Part shown: piece after piece, positions 1-12,252 of the stretch
Numbering within the stretch: position 1 is the stretch's first letter
Layout: each line of letters starts with the position of its first letter
DNA from: Panopea generosa
Taxonomy: Eukaryota; Mollusca; Bivalvia; Adapedonta; Hiatellidae
DNA: 64,000 bases
Assembly (NCBI GenBank): GCA_029582155.1
Contig: CM055909.1
Location: forward strand, 16,990,534-17,054,533
Direction: 5' to 3'
The notes under the pieces: generated by a model
What the model saw: only the letters and a program-made list of their open reading frames with translations
Databases searched by the model: none
What the model was told of the DNA's origin: nothing
Made by a program: the position numbers and the translations under genes

Positions 1-1745
1 GGCGATGCACGGTGGTGATATAGCGATGGTATGATGGCGATGCACGATGGTGATATAGCGATGGTATGATGGCGATGCACGATGGTGATGGCGATGGTAT
101 GATGGCGATGCACGATGGTGATATAGCGATGGTATGAAGGTGAAGCACAGTGGTGATATAGCGATGGTATGATGGCGATGCACGGCGGTGATATAGCGAT
201 GGTATGATGGCGATGCACGATGGTGATATAGCGATGGTATGATGGCGATGCACGATGGTGATATAGCGATGGTATTATGGTGAAGCACGGTGGTGATATA
301 GCGATGGTATGATGGCGATGCACGATGGTGATATAGCGATGGTATGATGGCGATGCACGGTGGTGATATAGCGATGGTATGATGGCGATGCACGGCGGTG
401 ATACAGCGATGGTATTATGGTGCTGCACGATGGTGATATAGCTATGGTATGATAGCGATACACGGCGGTGATATAGCGATGGTATGATGGCGATGCACGA
501 TGGTGATATAGCGATGGTATGATGGCGATGCACGGTGGTGATATAGCGATGGTATGATGGCGATGCGCAATGGTGATATAGCGATGGTATGATGGTGAAG
601 CACGGTGGTGATATAGCGATGGTATGATGGCGATGCACGGCGGTGATATAGCGATGGTATGATGGCAATGCACGATGGTGATATAGCGATGGTATGATGG
701 TGAAGCACGGTGGTGATATAGCGATGGTATGATGGCGATGCACGGCGGTGATATAGCGATGGTATGATGGCGATGCACGGTGGTGATATAACGATGGTAT
801 GATGGCGATGCACGATGGTGATGGCGATGGTATGATGGCGATGCACGATGGTGATATAGCGATGGTATGATGGCGATGCACGGTGGTGATATAGCGATGG
901 TATGATGGCGATGCACGGCGGTGATACAGCGATGGTATGATGGCAATGCACGATGGTGATATAGCGATGGTATGATGGTGAAGCACGGTGGTGATATAGC
1001 GATGGTATGATGGCGATGCACGGCGGTGATATAGCGATGGTATGATGGCGATGCACGGTGGTGATATAACGATGGTATGATGGCGATGCACGATGGTGAT
1101 GGCGATGGTATGATGGCGATGCACGATGGTGATATAGCGATGGTATGATGGCGATGCACGGTGGTGATATAGCGATGGTATGATGGCGATGCACGGTGGT
1201 GATATAACGATGGTATGATGGCGATGCACGGTGGTGATATAGCGATGGTATGATGGCGATGCACGATGGTGATGGCGATGGTATGATGGCGATGCACGAT
1301 GGTGATATAGCGATGGTATGAAGGTGAAGCACAGTGGTGATATAGCGATGGTATGATGGCGATGCACGATGGTGATATGGCGATGGTATGATGGCGATGC
1401 ACGATGGTGATATAGCGATGGTATGATGGCGATGCACGGTGGTGATATAGCGATGGTATGATGGCGATGCACGGTGGTGATATAGCGATGGTATGATGGC
1501 GATGCACGATGGTGATATAGCGATGGTATGATGGCGATGCACGGTGGTGATATAGCGATGGTATTATGGTGAAGCACGGTGGTGATATAGCGATGGTATG
1601 ATGGCGATGCACGATGGTGATATAGCGATGGTATGATGGCGATGCACGGTGGTGATATAGCGATGGTATAATGGCGATGCACGGTGGTGATATAGCGATG
1701 GTATGATGGCGATGCACGGTGGTGATATAGCGATGGTATGATGGC
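1..1745. repeat. 35-bp minisatellite array
   Basis: About 50 head-to-tail copies of a 35-bp unit, with a core like GATGGCGATGCACGGTGG followed by TGATATAGCGATGGTAT. Occasional 33-bp variants lack two bases at the ATATAGC step. The array enters from the left edge, so its full length is unknown. Because 35 is not a multiple of 3 and the unit has almost no stops on the minus strand, long minus-strand open frames of 35-residue periodicity run through it. They are a by-product of the repeat and should not be read as a protein. Confidence 0.95.
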
Positions 1746-1784
1746 GGTGCAGATTAAATATTGTATTAATTAATAAGTGTCAAT

Positions 1785-4700
1785 AAGAGGCAACTCTAGT
1801 TCAGTTGAACTATGGTGACTTGTAATTATTAATTACCAAAGAGAAATAATTTAAATTAAAATGATGTCTTACAATCAACGGGAAGGAACTATCGTTCAAT
1901 TGAAATTTTGTGACTATTGTCAAGAACGGTCAAATGGAAACAACTGTAGTTCCGTGGAATTATTGTTACGTGTAGTCAATAATTGTCTAAGGGAATTAAC
2001 TCTTTTTGCGTTGAAAAATGTATTATAACCTATTATGGTAAAAAATGGCAATTCTTGTTCAGATAAAAATTAATTAAATTATTTAGCGCTCTTTCACTTT
2101 GACAAGTTTATACCATAAGTCAAACTTATTCAAATGAACTAGAGTTGTTTCCGTTTTACCTTTATAACTAATGGATACATTATACCAACTGCACTAGATG
2201 TGTTTCCCTTTGACCATTTTACTATAATACAATATTTTAATTGAAATAGAGCTACTTCCCTTTGATCATTATTAACTTATATAAAAATATTTCAACTGAA
2301 ATAAAGTTGCCATTATAGATTATAAACATTATTTCTACTAAACTTGAGTTGATATTGACTTTAGGTTACAATATTTCAACTGAACAATGGTTATTTTCAA
2401 TTGACCTTTGTTGACTATAGTCACACGATTCAACTGAACTAAAGATGTTTCCTTTGATCTTTATTGACTATAGTCACAATAATTCAGCTCAACTTGAGTT
2501 GTTTCCTTTTGAAATATAGTTATTTCCCTTCACAATTATTAGCTTTAATACAAACAGTTCAACTGGTCTAGAGTTGCTTCCATTTGACCATAATTGACTA
2601 TAATACAATATATGACTCGAAACATAGTTATTCCCTTTTGACCAATAGTAACTTTAGTAAAAATATTCCAACTAAACTAGAGTTGTTTCCCCTTTGACTT
2701 TTATAGCCACGACATCACGACATTTCAACTAAACTAGAGTTGCCCCCCCTGCCCCCCCCCCCCCCCCCCCCCCCATTAATCAATAAAAATCAAAATGAAA
2801 CAAATCTAGTTGAGTGACGATGATCAATAATGATCAAAGGGACACAGTCTAACTCAGTTGAAATATTGTATTAAGGTCAATAACAGTCAAATGGAAATAC
2901 ATCAAGTTCAGTAGAAATAGTGTATTATAATCAATACTGGTCAAAGGGAAGCAACTCAAGTTAAGTTGAAATACTTTTATTAAAGTAATAATGGTCAAAA
3001 GGGATTAACTCTATTTCAAATCAATTATTGTATTTAAGTCAATAATGGTCAAAGTGAAATAATCTTGGTAAGTATTATAATCAACAATGGTCAAAGGGAA
3101 ATAAGCGAAGTTCAGTAGAAATATTATATAATAATTAATAATGGTCACAGGGTAGAAACTCATGTTCAGTTGAAATATTTTGATTAAAGACTATAATACA
3201 ATATTTGATTAGACTTATTCCCCTTTGACTTTTATTTACTTTAATAAAAATATGTCAACTTAACTTGTGTAACTTTCCGTTGACCATTATTGATTATAAT
3301 ACTGATCTTGAGTTACTTGACTTTACCAGTTATTCCCCTTTGACCATAATTTACCTTAAAAAATATTTTAACTGTACTATCGTCACAATTATATAGATTC
3401 TGCTGAACTAGACTTGTTTCATTTTTACTTATTATAGTCACTACATTTCAACTAAACTAGAGTTGTTTCCCTTTGACCATTATTGACTATCGTCACAATA
3501 ATTCAGCTGAACTATACTTGTCCCACTTTGAATTTTATTGATTATAGTTATTTCCCATTTGCCATTATTATATTTGATCAAAACAGAACAACTTAAAAAG
3601 AGTTGTTTCCCTTCCACCATTATTAACTAAAAGTGACAATATTTCAACTGAACTAGAGTTGCTTCCTTTTAACCATTTATGAGTATAATACTGACTGAGA
3701 GTTGTTTTCCTTTGACCATTATTGACTATATCGTCACAATAATTCAGCTGAACTAGACTTGTTTCACTTTGACTTTTACTTATTATAGTCACTACATTTC
3801 AACTTAAGTTGCTTTCTTTTGACCAGTATTGAATATTATACAATATTTCAGCTGAACTAAATTACTTTCCTTTCACAAATTTTGACTTTAATCAAAATAT
3901 TTCTATTTAACTTGAGTTATTTCCCTTTGACCATTATTGACCTGAATAAAAATATTTCAGTTGAACTAGAGTTGTTTCTCTATGACAATTTTTGATTATT
4001 ATACTGATTAAGAGTTATTTCCCTTTGGCCATAATTGACTATAATGCAATAGTTGATTTTAAATAAAGATATTGCCTTTTAACCATTATTAACTTTAATA
4101 GAAATATTTCAACTTAACTTGAGTTACTTCTCTTTTACTATTATTGACATTGATAAAAATAGTTAATCTAAACTAATGTTGTTTCCCATGGACTTGTATT
4201 GACAATAGTCACAATAGTTCAGCTGAACTAGAGTTGTTTCCCTTTGACTTTTATTATTATAGTCACGAAATTTCAACTGAATTGCTTTTCTTTGGTCATT
4301 GATTATACTACTGATACAGAGTTATTTCTCTTTGACCACAATTTATTATAATACAATATTTAATTTGTAATAGAGTTATTTCACTCAGGCTATTATTGAC
4401 CTTAATATAATGTTTCAACTAACTACAGTTTTTTCCCTTTGTCTATTATCGACTATCGTCACAATACTTCAACTGAACTAGACTTGTTTCACACTTTAAG
4501 TTTTATTGATTATAGTCACTACATTTCAACTGATCTAAAGTTGCTTCAATTTGACCAGTATTGATTATAATACAATATTTCAACTGAATTAGAGTTATTT
4601 TCCCTAACCATTTTTAACTTTATTCAAATAATTTCAACTGAACAAGAGTTGCTTCCCTTTGTCCATTATTGATTATTATACAATATTAATACTGAATTTG

Positions 4701-5700
4701 AGTTATTTCCCTTTGACCATTATTGACCTTAATGAAAATATTTCATCCTAACTAAAGTTGTTTCTTTTTTACCTTTATTGACTATAGTCTCAATTATTCA
4801 GCTGAACTAGAGTCGTTTCCCTTTGGCTTTTATTGATTATAGTCACCGACATTTCAACTGAACTAGTTGCTATCCTTTGACCAGTATTGAATATAATACA
4901 ATATTTCAGCTGAATTCAGATGTTTTTTTTCCATTATTAAGTTTAATCAAAATATTTTAACTGAACTAGACTTGTTTCCATATCACCAATATTAACTATA
5001 AGTTACAATAATTCAGCTGAACTAGATTGGCCTCACTATGGCTTTTATTTATTGTAGTCGCGACATTTTAACTGAACGAGAGTTGCTTCCCTTTGACCAG
5101 TATTTACCGTAAGTTACAATATTTCAACTGAACTTGGGTTGTTATCCTTGATTTTATTCACACTTATTTATGAACTAAAATGCATTTGATTCCCTTGGAC
5201 AATTATAGACTCTAAGTAATACCTATCTAAGTGAAGTAGAATTGTCTAGAATTGACCATTATGGACTATAAGTCACACTTGTTCCACTGCACTAGAGTAA
5301 CTTCCCTTTGAGTATTATTGACTCTAGGTGTTTCTTTCTGACCATTCATCACATAAGTTTGATTGAACTCTGATAGTTTCCCTTTTTACCGTTAAAGACT
5401 ATAGTCACGATATTTCAACTGAAATAGAGTTTCTTCTCTTTGACCATTATTAATTATAATACAATATTTCTACTTAGTTTGAGTTGTTTCCATTTGAACA
5501 TTATTGACTAAGTGTCACAATAGTTTAACTGAGCTAGGGTCGTTTCCCTTAGACAATTAATAGCTTTACGTCACAATACTACAACTGATCTAGAGTTGTT
5601 TCCATTCGGCCATTATAAACTTTAAGTCATACTAATCCAACTAAATATTTTGACCATTTGACCCTTATCAAATATAGTCACACTAGTTTTACTTTACTAA
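1785..5700. repeat. Degenerate ~55-bp satellite with orientation flips
   Basis: Old, diverged tandem repeat. The plus-orientation core reads roughly TTTCCCTTTGACCATTATTG, then ACTATAGTCACAATATTTCA, then ACTGAACTAGAGTTG. Blocks run minus at about 1785-2080, plus at 2085-2742, minus at 2775-3185 and plus at 3187-5700. The 2742/2775 switch coincides with a C-tract. No coding sequence is seen. Confidence 0.85.
2743..2774. repeat. Poly-C tract
   Basis: About 30 C residues with a T and a G interruption, sitting exactly where the surrounding satellite changes orientation. The complementary G strand could form quadruplexes. Length is likely to be unreliable in any assembly. Confidence 0.9.
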
Positions 5701-6203
5701 GGACACATCCTTATAAAAATGACACATTAAGTCAAATATTTTCCTCGATATTACAATACCTTATAAACAGAAGATTTGTTTTCTCTCCTTATTTAAGACA
5801 CATCCAAACAAGAGCCTAAATATTGTTTCCGATTTGCCATAACATATCCTCAAAAACAGGATACTTATTTTCTCTCTTTATTTAGAACTAATTCTAACAA
5901 TAATGCCACATTGCACCTAATTTTGTCCCCGATCTATTAGAAGATGTCGTCAGAAACATAAGATTGATATCTTTTTCTTTTCTTATGACAAATTCTTACA
6001 AGAATGACACATTAGCCTAATATTGTCCATGATTTATTACAAATTGTCTTCAGAAACTGGAGATTTATTTGCTCTCTTTACGTAGACCATAATAAAAATT
6101 ACATGTTAAATTGTTGACAGGTTAACTTCATATCGTCTCCGATTTATTACAACACGTCTTCAAAGACAGAAGATTTGTTTTGCTCTCCTCACTTAGGACA
6201 TAT
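5700..6203. repeat. ~100-bp degenerate repeat, about five units
   Basis: Roughly 100-bp units with recurring phrases such as GACACATTCTTAC-like starts, 'ATTGTCCCCGATTTATTACA' middles and 'CAGAAGATTTGTTTTCTCTC' ends, starting near 5700, 5797, 5885, 5985 and 6080. Strongly diverged and non-coding. Confidence 0.7.
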
Positions 6204-6204
6204 C

Positions 6205-6248
<44 letters not shown>

Positions 6249-6305
6249 CTACGGACGGACAGGCAGGATAGCAGGCAGGTAGCCGGGCAGGCAGGCAGGC
6301 AAATA
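6204..6305. repeat. (GACA)n microsatellite with degenerate GGCA tail
   Basis: Perfect GACA/ACAG run to about 6248, followed by a decayed GGAC/GGCA-rich tail to about 6305. Confidence 0.9.
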
Positions 6306-7059
6306 GATACAGGACAATATAAAACTTTTAAAAGGTTTCGTGTTTGGTGACTGGGTCAAACTTAGTCTCATTTAATCGCCGTAATATCGTCGTGAGACTA
6401 ATCCCTTAGAGGACGATCAAATAAAAAAATAAATAAAAATCGTTCGAAAACGTGCTTTGATATGCACTAGGTCAAACCTTGTTAACACACAGGCATGGAC
6501 AAAAGTAAACTAACCGCATTTCTGATCCACCAATTGCATCTTTGTTTGGTTCCAATTTTTGAAAATATTATTTCCTTTTTTTTAACCTGTGAACTACTTC
6601 TAATAGCTTAACATATAACACTTTGCCATCAAATGCTGAGGTGTTACGTTGTTATAAATAAGGGCAGTTGTTTTATACACACAGCGATAAAATGAAAGAG
6701 CACGAGAAAATGATAAGTCTCCATATAGGTAAACAGGTGAGGTCAGGGCATTTAACGCGTACCAAATAAACTATACCATACGACGACCGCGTATGAGGTA
6801 AACAAAGACCGCAGTTTTGCTGTGGGCGAAAAAAAGAGTATAACTATTGTGCGTAAGTTTTAACCTGGCACTCATTAATATTCGCCAATATGTTTGGGCC
6901 CCTCCGTGCAGCTATTCATGAATACGATATGATGCTGATTAAATATTGTATTGATGTCGGTTTATCAACTGTTAACGATTGGACACCGAATATTAATTTA
7001 CGGATGTGCACGGAATATAACAATATGATGATGAGCTTGACCAATTATCAACGAATTGT
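6306..7059. other. AT-rich spacer, no recognisable feature
   Basis: No gene, tandem repeat or transposon end was recognised. A 68-codon plus-strand open frame starting at 6890 shows no family resemblance and runs into the Tc1-type 3' sequence that follows, so it is not called as a gene. Confidence 0.5.
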
Positions 7060-7260
7060 TATAATCCTGGTGTGCATTTCACAAAAACACTTATAACAAA
7101 AATCGTCGTAAACGTAAACCAAGAATTATTCATATTATTTTTAGTAATCATCGAAATAAATCTAAACTTGCTAAATCCATGCAGAAAATTATATATTTTC
7201 TGGAAATACAATCATTTTAAACTTCGATAAAAATTTAAACAAATAATATGTAAATGCCAA
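7060..7260 (+). mobile_element. Tc1-like element, 3' end fragment (copy 1)
   Basis: About 200 bp clearly related to 17310-17500, sharing stretches such as AAATCGTCGTAAACGTAAACC and TATATTTTCTGGAAATA with scattered differences. The second copy lies directly downstream of a readable Tc1 transposase C-terminus, so both are taken as the non-coding tail of the same Tc1-like family. Diverged and inactive. Confidence 0.6.
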
Positions 7261-7885
7261 ATTGACTTACGGCGATTTGCATCATAATATATTTTGTGAA
7301 ACCCACATCAGAGTTTTGGAAGTTATAACTTAACCCATTGCAAACATAAAGTGTTGAAGTGGTTCACTGCATTAGCATGTTTTACCTTATAGGGAAGAAT
7401 ATTCCAAATTTTGAATTCCGAATACACATGTACTCTTTCAATTCAATATTCTTTATTATTTTGTAACTTCAACATATAATTGTTCTCATTACATGCATAC
7501 GTTACAACATACGTCCAATATATTTATCACATGCGTCGTAAATAGTTTTTTAAATATTCAAAACACATAAATAAGCATATGTACATCTGCAGTTTATATT
7601 TCAATAAGAGGTTAGACTTTGTTATTTATAAATGAATTTGGTAAGTAATTTACTTATAAATATCTAAAATTCCATATATCAACCATGATAGTTAATATAT
7701 AGTTTCATTCATAACCACCCACAAACAATGATTCGTTAAAATATTCACAAACCTTATATACTAGCCATAAGAAGAGCAAATGCTGTGTATATAAAGCTTT
7801 CAATTTTTAAAAGTTCTGTAATTTGCTTTAGGTTCGTCATTTCAATAAGCTTACCAATGTTGGGCAAGTGGTAATAATAAGGTTT
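7261..7885. other. AT-rich spacer, nothing recognised
   Basis: Very AT-rich sequence with no open frame, tandem repeat or terminal repeat that I can support. Confidence 0.5.
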
Positions 7886-8170
7886 TTATATATAATCTAC
7901 GAATGTCATTGTAAAACGGACGTGATACTCGTCTTCCAAATCGTGTATACTACGCAAAGTGCAATATCTTTGGTTATGGTCAATTCTGTTCTGTTCATAT
8001 CGACCAGTTTCAATTCTAAGCTTACGAGCGGTTAGACTTAGTCGAGACAAAGCAATAATAAACTTGTCTGGCAAATCAAAATATGTTTCGAATTCAAAAT
8101 AAAGTTTAAAATAACTATATGTTATATACTTTCTATATACTAGAATGTCATATTTACAAAAATACAACAT
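7886..8170 (-). mobile_element. LINE ORF2 C-terminal fragment
   Basis: A 94-codon minus-strand frame carries LPDKFIIALSRLSLTARKLR, then IETGRYEQNR, then LEDEYHVRF. This is the pattern 'LSxLRLSSHxLxIETGRY ... C..C .. IEDEYHFLLxC' found at the C-terminus of reverse-transcriptase proteins of many invertebrate LINEs, downstream of the polymerase domain. The usual cysteine cluster is partly lost (one C remains before LEDEYH) and no reverse-transcriptase core lies upstream on this strand, so it is a 5'-truncated, decayed copy. The clade cannot be assigned from this piece. Confidence 0.65.
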
Positions 8171-8739
8171 CCCTCTGTCTAAACACTAAATGAATGAAAA
8201 TTATGTAAATTTGCGGTTATAGGGTCACGCTAGACATAGGAAAATACACTGATTCAATAACGATTTATATTTGCAGCCCAATTGTATCACCTTTATTACA
8301 ATCACCAAGCAGAGAATCGTTAAGATATTTAATAATGATATTGTCAGAGTTAGCTGTTTTACACCAATATTTTACCATATCTGTTTAAGAGTTTTTTTTC
8401 TGATTTAAGTTTCAAAAAGTGTGCAGAGAAAGTTTTGTTTACAGATTTAGTTTGTTTTAATAAATCGACATTGGTATTCGATGACTTTTCTATTCCTTTA
8501 TGACTTTTTATTCATCCGGTGGATGTTTTAATTGCATTCATCAGACCGAGATATGACAAAAATGGAATTTGAAAATTAAATTTACCTTTTAAAGTGTCAT
8601 TAGACAGAATTGTTCCATCATTATCGATTATATGATTTTTAATATATATATTAGTTTATACTGTTGAAGACCCAGTGAGTCTAACCCCTTTTTAACATCA
8701 TAAAACCATTTTTTACAAGAACTGTTTGCCACTGTGCAA
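8171..8739. other. AT-rich spacer, nothing recognised
   Basis: No supportable gene or repeat boundary. Confidence 0.45.
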
Positions 8740-9006
8740 TTTGTTTGTTAAATTTTATTATATGCTATTAAAATTTTGAAAAAACATATTGACAAATTTC
8801 TGGGGCGGGGCCAAATTTGATCACAGGGTCATCAATTGAACAAACTTGAGAGAGCTTTGTGTAAGAATGCTTCATACGAAATTTTGTGAAAATCTGTCAA
8901 GTAGTTTCAGAGAATTCGTCTGAAGCAAAAGTTAACGACCGACGGACGACGACAGACGAATGTAGATCACAAATGCTCATCATGACCTTTGCTCAGGTGA
9001 GCTAAA
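8740..9006 (+). mobile_element. Dispersed non-autonomous repeat (mollusc type)
   Basis: Contains the phrases GGGGCGGGGCCAAATTTGATC, a CGACGGACGACGACAGACG block and the end TTTGCTCAGGTGAGCTAAAAA. From memory, this combination is typical of short interspersed repeats in bivalve genomes. No coding capacity. Family assignment rests on recall, not on an alignment. Confidence 0.5.
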
Positions 9007-9404
9007 AACTAGCAATAGCCTTTTCTTCAAATAGATTCAAAGGGAAGCAAAAATGTTTGTTGTTTGTCTTAAATTATTCCGATTTACCAATATTGAGGCA
9101 TAATCTTCGTCGAGACTGTTACAACATCGAGTGATTTGAACGATATTGCAGTTTTCATGCATGGATGGCAATATTAGTTTTGTCTGAAAGCAAACTGATT
9201 CACCATTTGTTTTAAAGTCAAAGAGTAATATAAAAGTCATTTAGAAAAAAAGCAAGATTGTTTCAATGACCTTGAATCGCTCACAGGTATCATAGAGACT
9301 ATGTTTTGTGTAAGAACATTAAAATAATTGATCACGCATTCCGTGATAATTCCAATGTCTCGCCCAAATAGACTGCTTAAATAACAGATAGATGGAGTTG
9401 GAAT
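9007..9404. other. Spacer with weak repeat remnants
   Basis: No gene found. The stretch near 9255-9350 (TTTCAATGACCTTGAATCGC) resembles the head of another short dispersed repeat but is too decayed to delimit. Confidence 0.4.
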
Positions 9405-9606
9405 GCGTGGTCCAGTGGTAGAGCATTGAACTCAAGAATGGAGGGTCGTGGATTTGATCCTCCCCAATGGCTATGTGTGGTGTCCTTGAGCAAGACATTT
9501 TTATCTACATATGCTTATTACTGGTTCTACCAGGAAGACTTCCAGCATGTTTTCTGTAAGTTGTAATAATTTGTTTAACAATCGAGTTAAAAAATAATAA
9601 ATAAAT
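9405..9606 (+). mobile_element. SINE family A, tRNA-headed copy
   Basis: A tRNA-like head has an A box (TGGTCCAGTGGTAGAGCA) and a B-box-like GTGGATTTGATCC. The body reads TGTGTGGTGTCCTTGAGCAA and the tail has AAGTTGTAA and an AT-rich end. The same family recurs at 29070-29255, 35640-35705 and, inverted, 39590-39708. The head is too imperfect to be a functional tRNA gene. Confidence 0.75.
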
Positions 9607-9627
9607 TTAGGCTCCTTTCACGCGGAC

Positions 9628-9935
9628 TGCGGCGTGGTCTAGTGGTAGAGCGTCCGCCTCGCATGCGGAAGGTCGTGGGTTCAATCCCCAGCCGGGTCAT
9701 ACCAAAGACTAAAAATGGTACCAGAAGCTTCCTCGCTTAACGCTCAGCATTTAGAGGAGAGTTCTAGTTCTGGTCGGCCCGGTGTCAGTATAATGTGACT
9801 GGGTGGGGTATCATACCATGTGTCTGCGGCATGACACTCCAGTGTGACAGCGCTTAGAATACTGTCTCAAGTAGACACCGTCGCGATTTGACTAAAATTG
9901 TTGAAAGCGACGATAAAAACCATACAGCACAGAAT
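9628..9935 (+). mobile_element. SINE family B with tRNA-Ala-like head
   Basis: The head GTGGTCTAGTGGTAGAGCG ... GGTCGTGGGTTCAATCCCC has good A and B boxes and an anticodon loop CTCGCAT (anticodon CGC, alanine-like). It continues without a break into a ~230-bp body containing CCGGTGTCAGTATAATGTGA and CATGACACTCCAGTGTGACAG and ends near GCGACGATAAAAACC. The fused body and weak acceptor-stem pairing make it a SINE, not a tRNA gene. The body may be one of the conserved central domains described for metazoan SINEs, but I could not confirm which. Confidence 0.75.
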
Positions 9936-10289
9936 ATTTTTTTTATCAACGCTGCATTGTAGATAATAATGATGGTCTCCGTTTATCCGTACGTATGCAT
10001 TGAATAATTTTATATAACTGGGTCAAATAAGGCCCTCCTATGGGTCAGGGTCCTTGTTCCCTGGATCCCTTGGGATAACTGTGTTTACGGGAACTCGACA
10101 AAGCCTCGTTACCGTCAAAAACAGTTAACCCTCGGGATGGCAGTTTCTATCTTAACCTTCAAGCCATGCAAGATACTTATAGGAAATATCCGTCTTTCTA
10201 CCAATCCAACCTCTACTAAAGTACATGGGGCGGGGATATGGCAGTCACAGACGGCATTTTCTTGTTTGAATGGGAAAAACACACCTTTT
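9936..10289. other. Higher-GC patch with an unrecognised minus-strand frame
   Basis: Between about 10020 and 10290 the GC content is clearly above its surroundings. A minus-strand frame (10115-10378) reads PHIPAPCTLVEVGLVE-like sequence but overlaps a SINE fragment at its N-terminal end and matches no family I know. It may be a decayed transposon fragment. No function is proposed. Confidence 0.35.
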
Positions 10290-10390
10290 GTAACACACAG
10301 GTCACCAGGTGACATCCAGTTATATTGATGGAAGAAAACTTCACAATGAAGCCCCGTCCTTCCACATGTAAGTGGCAAACTTTTTACACA
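10290..10390 (-). mobile_element. SINE family C, partial body
   Basis: Read on the minus strand it has the family C landmarks in order: AAAGTTTGCCACTTACATGT, then GGAAGGACGGGGCTTC, then TTCCATCAATATAACTGGA. The tRNA-like head is missing. Compare the copies at 22325-22600, 26045-26258 and 60700-60960. Confidence 0.65.
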
Positions 10391-11004
10391 AATTTATCGA
10401 GTTTGGTAAAAAAACACGGTTAGTTTGTTGTCCCAACAATAGAAACACTGAATATGGTTATTAACAACAAAACGAACACCCGTTATACAAGCATAAACAT
10501 TTATTGTACTGAAACAGAATAATCAAATATTAATCATGTTTAGTCAACCAATCAATACAAAGCACTTTTGTGAAAAGAAAACACATTAAAAAATTATAAA
10601 AATATAAGTAACATTATAGTAACATGTTATTGTTGTAATGCACAAAGCACAGTTGTTTAAAAGTCAGTATACTTTGAAACTCTGTTGAATTAAAATGTTT
10701 TACTGGGTTTGTTTTTAAAGTATATCTGGTGAAAACGATATAAAATGTTTTAAAAATAAAATAATTATTCAAATGAATGAAAAGCATCTAACTACCATTA
10801 AAAAATAAAATCCAAATGGTTTGTATATCAATCCACCAAAACGTGACAAAATCTTTATTTTAACTGGAGTGGAAACCAGGATACGAAATCCCCATTCTAA
10901 AAATAGATAGCACTTAATAACTACTTGAAGACCTTCTAATCATTATTTGTGTCAACCTGTATAACAAATCAAATTGAAATAAAAATGAAATCACCCCATA
11001 TAAT
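10391..11004. other. AT-rich spacer, nothing recognised
   Basis: No coding or repeat structure supported. Confidence 0.45.
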
Positions 11005-11610
11005 ATGAACCGATGTTGTTCCGGGTAAGAAAAGAATCATTGTTGATCTCTACAGAGGGGTAGAAATCTTCTAAATGGGTGTCATGTTGATTCTTTCATT
11101 TTTTGTCATGTTAAATTACCAACACGTGTGGTTCCAGGTGGCCATATGAGTGATGGTAAGGAAAGGATCACTGTGGCTCGTGCATGTTGTAAAAAGAGAC
11201 AATTTGAGTAATACATTCCAGTACGGTTATTCGACGCCAACAGGAAGGAAGATTCCAGGTTCACTCTACATGTACAAAAACAAAAATTTAACATACAGAT
11301 TAAAAAAATACATCAACAAATGAATATGCAGAATGAACCTAGAACCTTGATACCTGCAGAACTGCAGAGTTTAAGCAAATTCTATCGTATTACTCAATTT
11401 TTCGCTTCTTACGACGCATAAGCCACAGTGATCCTATTCTTGTCATCACTCATGGCTCCCTCGAACCGCACAGGGATTGGGAATTTAACCACAATAGTGA
11501 ATATGACAAAAAATGATAAAATGAACATGACACCCATTCGGACGATTCCTACCCCTCTGCAGAGATCGACAACGATTCTATTCTTAGCCAGAACCACACA
11601 GGCTGTGACA
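11005..11610. repeat. Inverted duplication, ~200-bp arms
   Basis: The plus strand of 11005-11195 and the minus strand of 11401-11610 are diverged copies of one sequence. They share phrases such as GATCTCTACAGAGGGGTAG / GATCTCTGCAGAGGGGTAG, AATGGGTGTCATGTT and GGATCACTGTGGCT. A spacer of about 200 bp separates the arms. Minus-strand frames within (for example 11409-11651) are relics; the parent sequence is unknown. It could be a foldback transposon or a locally inverted duplicate. Confidence 0.75.
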
Positions 11611-12252
11611 TCACAAAAACTATAAACTTTTTTATAACTCAAGGGCCACAACTCCCACTAGTTACCATATAAGGCCTGTTAAAAATGTTCAAGATCCTAC
11701 GATATGGAACTATTGTGTACATTTAGTGAAGATCCAATGATAAATGCTAGTCTTTCATGAGAAACAATGTGAAATAATTTAATTATCACCAGTAATTATT
11801 TTGACCAATTCAAAAATTGGATTGATTAATGAAAAGTAGAAATTGTTTTCGAAGAAATATACAAATCTAAAAGAGAAACAACTGAAGAATAATTCAGGAA
11901 AACTCTAACACTAACTTGACATACCTTAATATACACTACTGGTTTTGCGTAGCAACAATTATATCACCAAACTAAAAATATAGTTTAATTCTTAAATTGA
12001 CATTATGGAGTCAGTTCCAGGGTGGTTGTTGTCAATTCATTTATTTTTCTATACTATCTAATGCAAATCTTACATTGTTATGACACACAGTGTTTGTGCT
12101 GAGAAATTTCAAAGAAACAACAACATATTTTGGTAAAAACTTTGCAACTAGAATCAAAACAAAACAAATAAACATGTATTTACAAGTTAACACGCTAACC
12201 AAAGACAAACAGTTTAATATCATGTAAAATAACATCATAATAACAAAAAGTA
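11611..12252. other. AT-rich spacer, nothing recognised
   Basis: No gene or delimitable repeat. Confidence 0.45.

Noticed and set aside
275-1717. 480- and 366-codon minus-strand open frames
   Set aside because: They are produced by a 35-bp tandem repeat with few stops, lack any start or splice context, and appear in more than one frame of the same DNA.
9630-9705. tRNA-Ala-like gene
   Set aside because: Good A/B boxes and anticodon arm, but poor acceptor pairing and direct fusion to a SINE body.
10115-10378. 87-codon minus-strand frame in the GC-rich patch as a gene
   Set aside because: It overlaps a SINE fragment at its N-terminal end and has no family resemblance that I can support.
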